The notes: generated by a model not told the origin, from the sequence alone. A stretch of 8,649 nucleotides of DNA from Clostridia bacterium (GCA_017517985.1 JAFWWX010000362.1:1-8649), one strand, 5' to 3'; positions 1 through 6,872 are shown, numbered from the stretch's first letter. A program made the numbers and translations.

Positions 1-201
1 ATAATTGGATATCTGTTCATATGGGCCACCCAAAATATTATTTTGACTATCCAACAAGTATTCTCCTTGGTTGGTTCCTGCAACAATAAAGGCACCTATC
101 TGAAATGTTGTGTTGATGTTATCAGCGGATAATGTGTCTGCCGATACCGACATAGTAAGGAACTGAACCACCGTTAAAATAATTAATAGTATTTTTTTCA
201 T
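1..201 (-). CDS. Secreted protein, N-terminal part, possible WG-repeat protein (runs off the window)
   Basis: The 67 codons visible begin at ATG 201-199, behind AGAGGTG about 6 nt upstream. They stay open to the window edge, so only the N-terminus is seen. Residues 1-21 are a clear signal peptide: MKK, a hydrophobic stretch, then SVSA with probable cleavage before Asp22. No lipobox cysteine is present, so the product is probably secreted or held by something beyond the edge. Residues about 46-67 (GEYLLDSQNN, then GGPYEQI) resemble the WG/KWG repeat pattern of 'YGLID..G..I.P.YD.I', a short beta repeat common in exported clostridial proteins; this assignment rests on about half of one repeat. 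It is the last gene of the leftward series, 22 bp after the preceding stop. Presence of a gene is near certain; family is tentative. Confidence 0.75.
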   Translation of the reverse strand, partial: MKKILLIILTVVQFLTMSVSADTLSADNINTTFQIGAFIVAGTNQGEYLLDSQNNILGGPYEQISNY

Positions 202-223
202 TATATGCACCTCTTTTCGTAAT

Positions 224-928
224 TTAATGTATTGTAAATGTTAATATAACACAGACCAATATGCCGATGGACATTACAACACGTCCAACCTTTTGACCAA
301 ACAAATACCAATCGCTCGGCTCGCCGCCGTCAACCTCAAGTCTGTGTTCCAAAATCCAGAACAGCATCGGGAATTTAATATCCAGGAATAATATGAGTGC
401 GAAAAGAGCTATTAAAATTAGCATCCCCGGATTTCCGCGTGTGTCATAATCTTCGTTGACAGACCAATTATATAGCCTTGAATAACTTGGAAATAGTTCG
501 TCTTCTGTCGGTACTTCATTTCCAACTCGAACACTAACTATACCAGAAGAATCCAGTTCATCATCTATCACAAACCAGTTATTTTCTGCTCCAAGTGCTT
601 TCCCTTTGCATACTACTGTTCCTTTCTCCAAAACTTCAACATTTCTGTACGGATCATCATTGTCATATTTTACCTGATAATGATTTGTCTTATCATTCAC
701 CGAAAAGTCAATATCAGTTCCGTGATCGGCAGGTTTAATATTCATTTTGTATTCTGCATAAATATCGGAGCCTACAAAGCTGCCGTCATCCTGCTTATAC
801 AGAAAAGCATCTCCGTGCCACAGTCCCGGAAGAAACATCGCTCTCAGATAAAGAGCAAGAAGAACAACCGATAAAACAATTCCGGCTATTATACAAGGCT
901 TTTTATGTTTGCTTATAAATCCAACCAC
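224..928 (-). CDS. Membrane protein with one N-terminal and two C-terminal helices around an exported domain
   Basis: A 234-residue protein of unrecognised family. The start is GTG at 928-926, with GGAGG 7 nt upstream; no ATG in a better position exists. Residues 1-11 are basic, 12-30 form a first membrane helix, about 40-160 form a polar mixed alpha/beta domain with many Asp/Asn residues, about 167-185 form a second helix (with a further hydrophobic patch to about 192), and 214-232 a third near the C-terminus. The positive-inside pattern places residues 40-160 outside the cell. A conserved-looking segment (FPSYSRLYNWSV, 146-157) precedes the second helix. It lies 12 bp after the preceding stop, so it is probably cotranscribed. 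The overall plan of helix, ectodomain, helices is shared with the protein at 4754-5422, but I see no clear sequence similarity between them. Confidence 0.85.
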   Translation of the reverse strand: MVGFISKHKKPCIIAGIVLSVVLLALYLRAMFLPGLWHGDAFLYKQDDGSFVGSDIYAEYKMNIKPADHGTDIDFSVNDKTNHYQVKYDNDDPYRNVEVLEKGTVVCKGKALGAENNWFVIDDELDSSGIVSVRVGNEVPTEDELFPSYSRLYNWSVNEDYDTRGNPGMLILIALFALILFLDIKFPMLFWILEHRLEVDGGEPSDWYLFGQKVGRVVMSIGILVCVILTFTIH

Positions 929-940
929 AGAAGCGCCTCC

Positions 941-1198
941 TTACTGACCTAACAGGATTATTTCATAGTCCTTTTCAGGTTTTTCAACACGACCTATATA
1001 ACCGTTTCCGTAAGCCTTTGGCTCCGGTCTGTCCTGCGGAATAATTGTTATGTAGTTTTTCTTTGACTGACCGAAATCGAATTCCCATTTTTCGCCTCTG
1101 TAAACTCCACTATGGAATTCTAAATCTCTTGCATATACAACCGCTAATACAGTAATCAATGCAACTATTGTAAGTATTATCGCAATGAGTTTCTTCAT
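941..1198 (-). CDS. Small signal-anchored exported protein
   Basis: An 85-residue protein starting at ATG 1198-1196. An upstream in-frame ATG at 1222 would overlap the preceding stop; I reject it because GGAGG sits 8 nt before the 1198 ATG, inside the longer reading. Residues 1-23 (MKKLIAIILT then a long hydrophobic run ending VVYA) are a signal peptide or a single membrane anchor, with possible cleavage after Ala23. The remaining ~60 residues form a small polar domain rich in Gly, Lys and aromatic residues (SGVYRGEKWEFDFG at 30-43, then a Pro-rich link and a strand-like C-terminus), which suggests a small beta-rich ectodomain. It is packed between a lipoprotein gene and a membrane protein gene with 12-13 bp gaps, so it is probably part of the same transcript. 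No known family recognised. Confidence 0.82.
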   Translation of the reverse strand: MKKLIAIILTIVALITVLAVVYARDLEFHSGVYRGEKWEFDFGQSKKNYITIIPQDRPEPKAYGNGYIGRVEKPEKDYEIILLGQ

Positions 1199-1211
1199 TG
1201 TTCCGACCTCC

Positions 1212-1727
1212 TTATTCTGCAAGTTGGAATGTACTTGCTATATTCGCAAGCTCCGTTTTTAAATCGTCCTTTGTATTCTTTGGATATTCCCAAGAAACAA
1301 TATAAACTGTTTTGTCTGACACATGAAGATTAAACCACAATGTATCTCCGTCAAGTTCTTGTCCGCAAAGAGAGTATCCCAACAAGTCCTCGAAAATATA
1401 ATCTTTATAGTCTGTTAAGAACTTACTTCTTGCGGATATTTCATCGGAGTTTTTGTATGTTGTTACTTTAATTTCAACATCATCTTTTTTCGTGTAATCC
1501 CATTTTTCTTCTAAAGCACCGTCATCATAGTCCTTTTCATAACGATAGTTTTTAGAGGGAACTGTAAGAGTATAACCCTCGCCTTGATGCGTTTCATCTT
1601 TACCTCCAATAGTGGTATATACTTTATCATTCTTGGCTTCGGGAAGGTATAAGTTCTTTTTATTATCCTTGCATCCGGTAAGCATAAGCAGAGTTATCAT
1701 TAGCAAGATTAAAGTTACTTTCTTCAT
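1212..1727 (-). CDS. Lipoprotein, 171 aa, uncharacterised
   Basis: The start ATG at 1727-1725 has AGGAGGAG about 5 nt upstream, overlapping the end of the previous gene region. Residues 1-18 are a lipoprotein signal sequence and LTGC (16-19) is a lipobox, so Cys19 should be lipidated and the protein anchored to the outer face of the membrane. The mature part starts with a polar Lys/Asn linker. From about residue 48 it follows a pattern of the form 'GEGYTLTVPS..YRYEKDYDD', amphipathic strands, and a terminal helix ending 'LANIASTFQL'. That N-terminal 'YTLTVPS' and C-terminal 'STFQ' pairing is reminiscent of PsbP/DcrB-like single-domain lipoproteins of Firmicutes, but this is a visual impression only. 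It is 12 bp from the preceding stop and 13 bp from the next start, which fits an operon. Confidence 0.85.
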   Translation of the reverse strand: MKKVTLILLMITLLMLTGCKDNKKNLYLPEAKNDKVYTTIGGKDETHQGEGYTLTVPSKNYRYEKDYDDGALEEKWDYTKKDDVEIKVTTYKNSDEISARSKFLTDYKDYIFEDLLGYSLCGQELDGDTLWFNLHVSDKTVYIVSWEYPKNTKDDLKTELANIASTFQLAE

Positions 1728-1739
1728 TGATTCTCCTCC

Positions 1740-2591
1740 TTACGATATAGCTTGATAGCCTATGTTATAATCTGTCCATGTTCCATTTTGCGGCCAGGAT
1801 GCAGTGCAATCTCCAAAGTAGTATGCACCTGTTCCGCTGCGCCATTTTTCTGCATCGAATTTTATTACTTGAAGTCCGTTATACTGCTCCTCAGCTTTCA
1901 TACTGTCGGTAATCGAAAAGAGAATTCCATCTTCAAAATAATATGGCTTATCTCCCTTTAGATATCCTTGTTCTATAAGTTCTTCATGCGAAAGCTGTAA
2001 ACATTGTTTATCGTGTGCTTTTGCAAAAATATAGCTGATTGCTGACTTTTCGCCCTCTGTCAGTTCTCCGGGTGCTTTGTTTAAATCAATACTGATATAT
2101 TTAATATCTCCATTAAGGCCGGCATCTGTTTCCCATAAATCCTCAAGCACTTTTAGGTAAAGTCCACTTAAGTCATAAAGTGAACCACCGGGATTTCTTT
2201 CGGTCCCGATAGAATGACCGTTGATAGTTTTACAAAGAGATGTAATATCAATGGGAACATCTGCCTCATGACGTATATTAATAAACTCACCATTACAATA
2301 AACATCTATAGGCATACCATCTTCTAAATCTTTAAGTTCGGCCTTTTTGCCATCTATTAAAATATCAACCTTGTTCGCATCAAGAGCATATATAAAACTA
2401 TTTTCTGCTCCTGCAAGAATAAGATTTCCGTTTTCGGCACCGTCAACAATTTTAAGTGTTTTATGTTCGTAGTTTTCATCAAGATATGACACCTGATTTT
2501 CTGTTGGTCCGTTTACACCCGGGTTCACACTATTGCATCCAGATAGAACTGTGATACAAATAACCATGCATAAAATTAAATATCTTTTCAT
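1740..2591 (-). CDS. Two-domain lipoprotein, 283 aa, uncharacterised
   Basis: I start this gene at ATG 2591-2589, behind GGTGGTG 5-6 nt upstream. An in-frame ATG at 2636 would add 15 residues, break the signal peptide and overlap the previous gene by 20 bp, so I reject it. Residues 1-18 are a lipoprotein signal sequence with the lipobox LSGC (16-19). Residues about 44-115 form a small beta domain (ENGNLILAGAENSFIYAL, then DGMPIDVYCNGEF), reminiscent of DUF3221/YobA-like domains by pattern only. Residues about 138-283 form a second domain that opens with LYDLSGLYLKVLEDLWETD and closes with FDAEKWRSGTGAYYFGDC and GTWTDYNIGYQAIS. I recall similar C-terminal sequences in exported clostridial proteins of unknown function, but cannot confirm it here. 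The gene is 25 bp from the preceding stop. Confidence 0.85.
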   Translation of the reverse strand: MKRYLILCMVICITVLSGCNSVNPGVNGPTENQVSYLDENYEHKTLKIVDGAENGNLILAGAENSFIYALDANKVDILIDGKKAELKDLEDGMPIDVYCNGEFINIRHEADVPIDITSLCKTINGHSIGTERNPGGSLYDLSGLYLKVLEDLWETDAGLNGDIKYISIDLNKAPGELTEGEKSAISYIFAKAHDKQCLQLSHEELIEQGYLKGDKPYYFEDGILFSITDSMKAEEQYNGLQVIKFDAEKWRSGTGAYYFGDCTASWPQNGTWTDYNIGYQAIS

Positions 2592-2616
2592 ATTGCACCA
2601 CCAAACTTCTTTTCTT

Positions 2617-3477
2617 TTAATCAAACATTGCTCCATCTACAACGGGAGCAAAAGCTTCTTTTGCATCCCCTGAATATTTATATTTCGGTATTTTTGATGA
2701 CTTACTTTCTATAAATTTATAACCATCACCTTCTAATATTTCAAAAGTATATGTATTTTTCCCATCGTCTGTTTTGCAGATAAGCTCGTTATCCTCGATA
2801 TCATATGTTCCTTGAGCGATATAGCTTGAAAACATAGACCAAAAGAACTGAAACTTTCTATTTTCTTTGTCAAGGGAAAGATAAGGTTTTGACATTTGTT
2901 CTACAGATTCTTCATAGGTGTAAATACGACTTTTATCAGCCGCTCTTACAAGTATCCTTTCAATTTCTTCCATATCTTTGTCGCTTATTTTAGCTTGCTT
3001 GTTTCCTCTTTTTATCTCACGGCAACTGATAAGAATATCGTGTGTGTAATTGTCATAGGTAATTGCATAGTCTGCAATACCATCGCAAGACTCGTTTATG
3101 TATTTAGAGTTTTTAAGTAAATTAACAACAAAGTCAACATCATCTTTTTCGGAAATTTGGAATGTATTATCGGCTCCGAAAGACTTGACATCTAAAATCA
3201 CATTTGTTGGTTTTTCATATTTCATAAACCAATTGCCCATTTTAACGCCAATATTGCTTTTATATGACTCATCAGGTGAAACACCGACATATCTCACTAC
3301 TTTATATCCAAGTCCCCAATATGTAACCTTGCTGCCATCGTGACTTACGATCTTTATACAACACTCAGGCTCATGACCTGTTGATACATTTGCTGTGTCA
3401 ATATATTTAGTAATTACACTCGCAATAATAAGAATCAGCAAAACAGAAATTGTAATTATAAGACCTTTTTTCTTCAC
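2617..3477 (-). CDS. Signal-anchored exported protein, 286 aa, two modules
   Basis: The start is GTG at 3477-3475, with GGGAGG 8 nt upstream and the codons AAG AAA AAA following, as for a signal sequence. Residues 1-6 are basic and 7-24 hydrophobic, giving one N-terminal membrane anchor without a lipobox. Residues about 40-150 form a first module including VTYWGLGYKVVRYVGVSPDE (51-70) and a DVDFVVNLLKNSKY helix. Residues about 198-286 form a second beta-rich module (KFQFFWSMFSSYIAQGTY, 208-225; DDGKNTYTFEI, 237-247; PVVDGAMF near the end). This second part resembles a C-terminal domain often seen in exported clostridial proteins, which I know by pattern, not by name. It lies 17 bp after the stop of the PstS-like gene, probably in the same transcript. 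No catalytic motif seen. Confidence 0.85.
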   Translation of the reverse strand: MKKKGLIITISVLLILIIASVITKYIDTANVSTGHEPECCIKIVSHDGSKVTYWGLGYKVVRYVGVSPDESYKSNIGVKMGNWFMKYEKPTNVILDVKSFGADNTFQISEKDDVDFVVNLLKNSKYINESCDGIADYAITYDNYTHDILISCREIKRGNKQAKISDKDMEEIERILVRAADKSRIYTYEESVEQMSKPYLSLDKENRKFQFFWSMFSSYIAQGTYDIEDNELICKTDDGKNTYTFEILEGDGYKFIESKSSKIPKYKYSGDAKEAFAPVVDGAMFD

Positions 3478-3494
3478 TTAGGATACCTCCCAAA

Positions 3495-4742
3495 CTATCT
3501 GACAGGTGTATATCCCGTCTTTTTAACTAACTCTTGTCCTTGATTTGAAAGAACCCAATCTAAAAGTTTTTTTGTGTTTTCATCAGCATTAGTTCTTGTT
3601 ACTGCAAAGAATTCTGATGCAATAGGATAAGTTCCGTTTTCAATATTATTAAGATTTGGTTCAATTCCTTCAATATTCAAAAGTTTAATTTGATTATTAT
3701 TTACCATTTCTTGAGAATAGTATCTGAATGAATATCCTATAGCATTTTTATAGTTTTTATAATCGGCAGTTTTGCTTATAATTCCGCCCATACCGCCAAT
3801 TACATTTTCTTCAATAGGATTTATAAGTTCTTTGTTGCCCATAAGCTTAATAAGAGCCGTTTGGCTGCCACTGCCTTCATCTCTTTGGAATGCTCTGATT
3901 TCTCCAAAGTCGGCTACATTAAGTTCGTCCCATTCCGTAATCTTTCCTGAATATATATCTTGTATCTGCTTTATTGTAATGTTCTCCAAAGGGTTTTTGC
4001 TGTTTACAAAAAACACAAATGCTTCTTTACCAATCGGAGTATAAACAAGCTCCACACCATTTTCTTTTGCAAACGCTTCTTGCTCTTTTGAAGGACCGCC
4101 AACAAAGATGATATCAGCATCGCCTGTAACAATGTTATAGTAAGCATCAGTTGTTGTTGAGCATTTTAATATTTCACTTCCTTTGGAGGCTTCCTCTAAC
4201 ATTTCTTTTAGATATACTGCTTTTGCAAAAGCCGAATACATGGGATAAAGAGCTGTAGCACCATCCATTTTAGGTATGTTTTCACTTATTTTCAAAGTTG
4301 ATTCTTCCGATAATTCTGCAACCTTTGTTTCCTCATAATAAGGTCGGTACTGTGTCAGCAGATTATCATTATCTCTTAATGTAGGGATACTATCTACATA
4401 GCCTTGATAAAGGTTAAATCCTACTGCAATTAACAGGCAGAGAATAATAGCAGAAACCAGTGGTATATAAACCTTTTTTCGTCTGCCAAATTGCCATACA
4501 AATCCTAAAATTAACACGCTAAACAGAAACGCAGCAATGACAAGAAGCGTATTATAAAAGTTTGCATTTACATTTGAAAATGATAAAGCTATCATTCCTA
4601 TAAAAGTTGATACTACAGCAAGAAATATGTAGCCTATAGTGAACAAGACCTTACCGGTAGTTTTCGCCTTCTTTATGCTTATAAGTATTATACCCACTAT
4701 AAGCGCAATCAAAGGAATCAATGTAATATAACTTCTAAACAT
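3495..4742 (-). CDS. Four-helix membrane protein fused to a PstS-like solute-binding domain
   Basis: A 415-residue protein starting at ATG 4742-4740 with AGGAGA 7 nt upstream. Four hydrophobic helices fill the N-terminus (about 5-23, 33-53, 62-84, 92-112). Residues about 140-415 form a type 2 periplasmic-binding-protein domain of the PstS (phosphate-binding) kind. Visible marks are DGATALYPMYSAF (160-172, in place of 'GSTTVxP'), TGDADIIFVGGPS (206-218), FVFFVNSKNPLENITIKQIQ (242-261), IYSGKITEWDEL (263-274) and QRDEGSGSQTAL (286-297, in place of 'R..GSGT'). Known PstS proteins are secreted lipoproteins that feed the PstCAB transporter; here the domain is tied to the membrane by four helices and no pstC, pstA or pstB gene is present. 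It may therefore sense rather than transport an oxyanion. Ligand identity is unproven because both phosphate-binding loops deviate. Confidence 0.9.
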   Translation of the reverse strand: MFRSYITLIPLIALIVGIILISIKKAKTTGKVLFTIGYIFLAVVSTFIGMIALSFSNVNANFYNTLLVIAAFLFSVLILGFVWQFGRRKKVYIPLVSAIILCLLIAVGFNLYQGYVDSIPTLRDNDNLLTQYRPYYEETKVAELSEESTLKISENIPKMDGATALYPMYSAFAKAVYLKEMLEEASKGSEILKCSTTTDAYYNIVTGDADIIFVGGPSKEQEAFAKENGVELVYTPIGKEAFVFFVNSKNPLENITIKQIQDIYSGKITEWDELNVADFGEIRAFQRDEGSGSQTALIKLMGNKELINPIEENVIGGMGGIISKTADYKNYKNAIGYSFRYYSQEMVNNNQIKLLNIEGIEPNLNNIENGTYPIASEFFAVTRTNADENTKKLLDWVLSNQGQELVKKTGYTPVR

Positions 4743-4753
4743 AACAGCATCTC

Positions 4754-5422
4754 CTAACCTTTTATCTTTTTAATCAAAAGTGATATAAATCCAACAATTA
4801 ACGAACCTCCTGTAAATATGGTTGACATCCAAGCCAAAAGCATTACGGTTCCGTCAACTCCGTGATTAACAAGGTTTTTGGTCCAAATCCATACAACAAT
4901 TGATAGTAAAGCAAAAACGCAAGATAAAATATATCCCTTTTTCCATTTAATAAACAACAACCTGATAAGCATACCAATTAACAACGGCAAAATCCAAACT
5001 GTAAAGTTGGTTTGAATGATGTTATTTTCACTTGCAATGTAATCGCTTAAACTCTTAACTTCACCATCATATAAGGTTTGACATAGTTCCCATCTATAAG
5101 TTTCTATCCAAACTCTTTTGCCGACAAAATATAGTGTTTGTTGTTTGTCTTTTTCTTTTATGTCGAATTGGATAGAAATGTAGCGACCTTCATAATCAAC
5201 TTCTTTGGAATCGTCTATAATTTCAATGTTGCTTAAATCAGAATTGTGTTCCGTTATGTATTTCTGCAACAGTTCATTCTTATATTTGTTGAATATCCAA
5301 GTATCAAATCCACCACCACACGCACCAGCATCATAACTTACCGGTGCAAAGTGAATGCACAAGGAGCAGGCAATGGCAAGTAATACAACACAGATTGTAA
5401 TAATCAAAACAATTTTTTTCAT
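4754..5422 (-). CDS. Membrane protein with exported loop and three C-terminal helices
   Basis: A 222-residue protein of unrecognised family. The start ATG 5422-5420 overlaps the previous stop by one base (TAATG), and GGAGG lies 7 nt upstream, so translation is probably coupled. Residues 4-24 form a first helix. Residues about 30-138 form a polar exported region with a Cys/Gly patch (AGACGGGFD, 32-40) and a beta-rich core (GRYISIQFDI, TLYFVGKRVWIETYRWE). Three helices follow at about 139-158, 161-181 and 190-216, ending in a basic tail (KKIKG). The order resembles other helix-ectodomain-helices proteins in this cluster. It is 11 bp before the start of the PstS-like membrane protein, so the two may work in the same membrane, but no interaction can be read from the sequence. 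Confidence 0.85.
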   Translation of the reverse strand: MKKIVLIITICVVLLAIACSLCIHFAPVSYDAGACGGGFDTWIFNKYKNELLQKYITEHNSDLSNIEIIDDSKEVDYEGRYISIQFDIKEKDKQQTLYFVGKRVWIETYRWELCQTLYDGEVKSLSDYIASENNIIQTNFTVWILPLLIGMLIRLLFIKWKKGYILSCVFALLSIVVWIWTKNLVNHGVDGTVMLLAWMSTIFTGGSLIVGFISLLIKKIKG

Positions 5423-5853
5423 TAGGTTTCCTCCTCGTTTTCTGCGATTTGCTTCTTTGCGTGTAGGTAACTACATAAGCAGATACATGAAATTACTACG
5501 ATGTGAACTGCTATATTAGGTAATGTAAAGTTATATGTATTCGACACCTCACCAAATTCGAGAAAAAATCTGCATATCATTCCGGCTATTATGTGAGCCA
5601 CATTGCTCAGCAACACAACACTTATCTTTTTCTTCTCAAATAAGCAACCTGAAAACAATCCTACTTCTGCATAAGCAAGTAAACAAATGAAAAGATTTAT
5701 TGTACTGATTTGTTTTTGAGTATCGCTTAAAATTTTCGTGAAGTTGACGAGAGGAAAGCAGAAGCAACCAAAAAATATGGCAATTACCCAAAATAGCGTT
5801 AGTCCAGTTTTTTTATATGATTGTAAAATAGTATGAAGTTTGTTATATTTCAT
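5422..5853 (-). CDS. Small four-helix membrane protein, 143 aa
   Basis: I start this gene at ATG 5853-5851, because GGAGG lies 8 nt upstream. In-frame TTG and CTG codons just before it (5859, 5856) are too close to that site to be good starts. Four hydrophobic helices are visible at about 18-36, 52-71, 77-96 and 112-131, with a basic N-terminus (KYNKLHTILQSYKK) and an acidic, charged C-terminus (AKKQIAENEEET). Nearly the whole protein is membrane; no enzymatic motif is seen and I do not recognise a family. It is the first gene after an 89-bp gap, so it may head the envelope operon, or be reached by read-through from 5943-6611. Its stop codon is fused to the start of the next gene, which points to coupled expression. 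Confidence 0.85.
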   Translation of the reverse strand: MKYNKLHTILQSYKKTGLTLFWVIAIFFGCFCFPLVNFTKILSDTQKQISTINLFICLLAYAEVGLFSGCLFEKKKISVVLLSNVAHIIAGMICRFFLEFGEVSNTYNFTLPNIAVHIVVISCICLCSYLHAKKQIAENEEET

Positions 5854-5942
5854 CAGCAATACCTCCGTTATTTATTAGACGCATTTCATAAGGTAAAAGT
5901 TTCCTCATATATAATACAAATTTACCGCCCAAAAAGTTGCAA
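5854..5942 (-). promoter_or_regulatory. 89-bp gap with a weak candidate promoter
   Basis: On the minus strand TTGCAA (5942-5937) is followed after 20 bp by TATTAT (5916-5911). The spacing is longer than the usual 16-18 bp, so this is a poor promoter and may not be real. No clear terminator follows the upstream gene. The envelope genes may therefore depend on read-through from the promoter at 6803-6831. Confidence 0.25.
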
Positions 5943-6611
5943 TTATTTACTGGTTTTCTCTTGTCTTATTATAAGTGTTGAAACATATCCAAGGAAGCGA
6001 GGAGTACGGTTTGCTATGTCCTCCTGAGTAATTCCTTTACACATATCAATTTCTTCATGAATTTTATGAATAATTGCTTGTTCTTCATCTATAGTTTTCC
6101 TATTCACAGAAGATGAAATAGTAAACCCGTCGTTTGTGTTATCAACAAGAATAGTAAACTCTGCAACATCACCATCTGAGAGGGCATAATCAAATTTATA
6201 TAATTCGAGCGATATCCCAAGCTTTTCTAATGGGTAAGCTCTTGCTTCTTCTATGCGTTTAGCAATTATTTCATGCTGCTCCAATAGCTCCTTGCGGCTT
6301 GGCATTTTATCTCCAGAAAGGCGTTTTGGTTCATGGGCACTGAGCAGCTCCGGATGCTGATTCATAATGTAATTTATCTTATAGCCTTCAGCAACAGATG
6401 TAGTTAGTTTCTCTTTTCTTAACCCATATTTATTCTTAATGTATTCAAGCACTTCAGTATTGGTCTTATAGCACGGTTTTAAGGTTTTGGCGTATTCTTC
6501 ACAAGCCACCTCAAAGTCGTTTTTCTTCTTTTTGCTACTCTCTATAATTGCAACAGAAGTAGCGGTATTTCTGTATTTTAATTTATAATAAATCTGTTTT
6601 AGCTTGTTCAT
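5943..6611 (-). CDS. Cytoplasmic protein of unknown function behind a structured leader
   Basis: A 222-residue protein that I do not recognise. The start ATG 6611-6609 has AAAGGAG 6 nt upstream. There is no signal peptide or membrane helix. The N-terminus is very basic (KLKQIYYKLKYRN, then SSKKKKND), the centre (about 30-130) is helical and charged with a segment KRLSGDKMPSRKELLEQHEI (96-115), residues about 130-172 look like paired beta strands (ISLELYKFDYALSDGDVAEF, then TILVDNTNDGFTISSSV), and the tail returns to helix (EEQAIIHKIHEEIDMCKGIT). The basic start could contact nucleic acid or membrane phospholipid, but that is a guess. It has its own promoter and a leader with a terminator, unlike the genes after it. 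It is the only soluble, non-exported product between the SLOG gene and the envelope genes. Confidence 0.85.
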   Translation of the reverse strand: MNKLKQIYYKLKYRNTATSVAIIESSKKKKNDFEVACEEYAKTLKPCYKTNTEVLEYIKNKYGLRKEKLTTSVAEGYKINYIMNQHPELLSAHEPKRLSGDKMPSRKELLEQHEIIAKRIEEARAYPLEKLGISLELYKFDYALSDGDVAEFTILVDNTNDGFTISSSVNRKTIDEEQAIIHKIHEEIDMCKGITQEDIANRTPRFLGYVSTLIIRQEKTSK

Positions 6612-6657
6612 GCTTATCTCCTTTGATTTACAGTAGTTTATGTATTAATTTTATAAT

Positions 6658-6707
6658 AAAAAAACGCACTCAAGCTCGCACATTTTGATGTGCGTCTATG
6701 AGCGCGC
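6658..6707 (-). terminator. Intrinsic terminator in the leader, also downstream of the SLOG gene
   Basis: In the minus-strand RNA an outer 9-bp stem (GCGCGCTCA with TGAGTGCGT, two G-U pairs) encloses an internal loop and an inner 7-bp stem (CGCACAT, loop CAAA, ATGTGCG). The outer stem runs straight into seven T residues (6664-6658). It would stop both read-through from the SLOG gene and transcripts from the nearby promoter. A further pair, TATGTATTA/TAATACATA (6639-6647 and 6708-6716), flanks it. Confidence 0.7.
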
Positions 6708-6757
6708 TAATACATAGGCCTAATTTCTTTTTGGGAAACGGCAAATTTACAATCCAT
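6707..6757 (-). CDS. Possible 16-residue leader peptide
   Basis: ATG at 6757-6755 opens a 16-codon frame, MDCKFAVSQKEIRPMY, ending with TAG at 6709-6707. The G of that stop codon is the first base of the terminator stem, so a ribosome finishing or stalled on this frame would cover the stem's 5' arm. That is the geometry of ribosome-mediated attenuation known from some antibiotic-resistance and amino-acid genes. Against it, I see no good ribosome binding site 5-10 nt before the ATG, and no run of one amino acid codon. Confidence 0.35.
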   Translation of the reverse strand: MDCKFAVSQKEIRPMY

Positions 6758-6802
6758 AGAGGGATAATAAATCACACGCCCAAAGATAAATTTCTTTGTA
6801 TA

Positions 6803-6831
6803 ATTTTATCATAAATATGTTGTTTAGTCAA
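6803..6831 (-). promoter_or_regulatory. Sigma-A-type promoter of the leader and the gene at 5943-6611
   Basis: On the minus strand TTGACT (6831-6826) and TAAAAT (6808-6803) are 17 bp apart, five of six matches in each box. The start of transcription should fall near 6796. It lies about 40 bp after the SLOG gene, so the downstream genes have a constitutive entry of their own, gated by the leader. Confidence 0.75.
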
Positions 6832-6872
6832 TGTTTTGCTCGATCTTTCAGCAATTTGACAAGATTTTTTTC

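Larger units (their letters stand above)
6612..6796 (-). promoter_or_regulatory. Structured leader RNA / probable transcription attenuator
   Basis: About 185 nt separate the predicted transcript start (near 6796) from the next start codon. Two stretches, CCCAAAGATAAATT (6779-6792) and AATTTCTTTTTGGG (6722-6735, plus strand), can pair at 12 of 14 positions and would close a domain right at the 5' end of the RNA. A large terminator hairpin follows (6658-6707), then the ribosome binding site. Domain, terminator, gene is the order of riboswitches and attenuators. I do not recognise the aptamer class. It could be ribosome-mediated, since a small reading frame crosses it. Confidence 0.55.

Noticed and set aside
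680..874. Plus-strand open frame of 64 codons
   Set aside because: Antisense to a well-supported membrane protein gene, no ribosome binding site, composition typical of a reverse-strand shadow. The same holds for the other plus-strand frames, such as 1752-1961, 2896-3120, 3098-3343, 3772-4044, 5833-6027, 6948-7208 and 8054-8251.
2592..2636. Upstream ATG start for the lipoprotein at 1740-2591
   Set aside because: It would put 15 charged residues before the signal sequence and overlap the previous gene, while the ATG at 2591 gives a standard lipoprotein signal.
3495..4742. Annotation as PstS of a phosphate ABC transporter
   Set aside because: The N-terminal four-helix region, changed phosphate loops and absence of transporter genes make a plain pstS label misleading.
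5588..5604. ATTATGTG, AGC, CACATT: resembles half-sites of the inverted repeats
   Set aside because: It lies inside a coding region, has no matching centre and the arms are in the reverse order relative to the 7419 and 7647 sites. Probably chance in AT-rich sequence.
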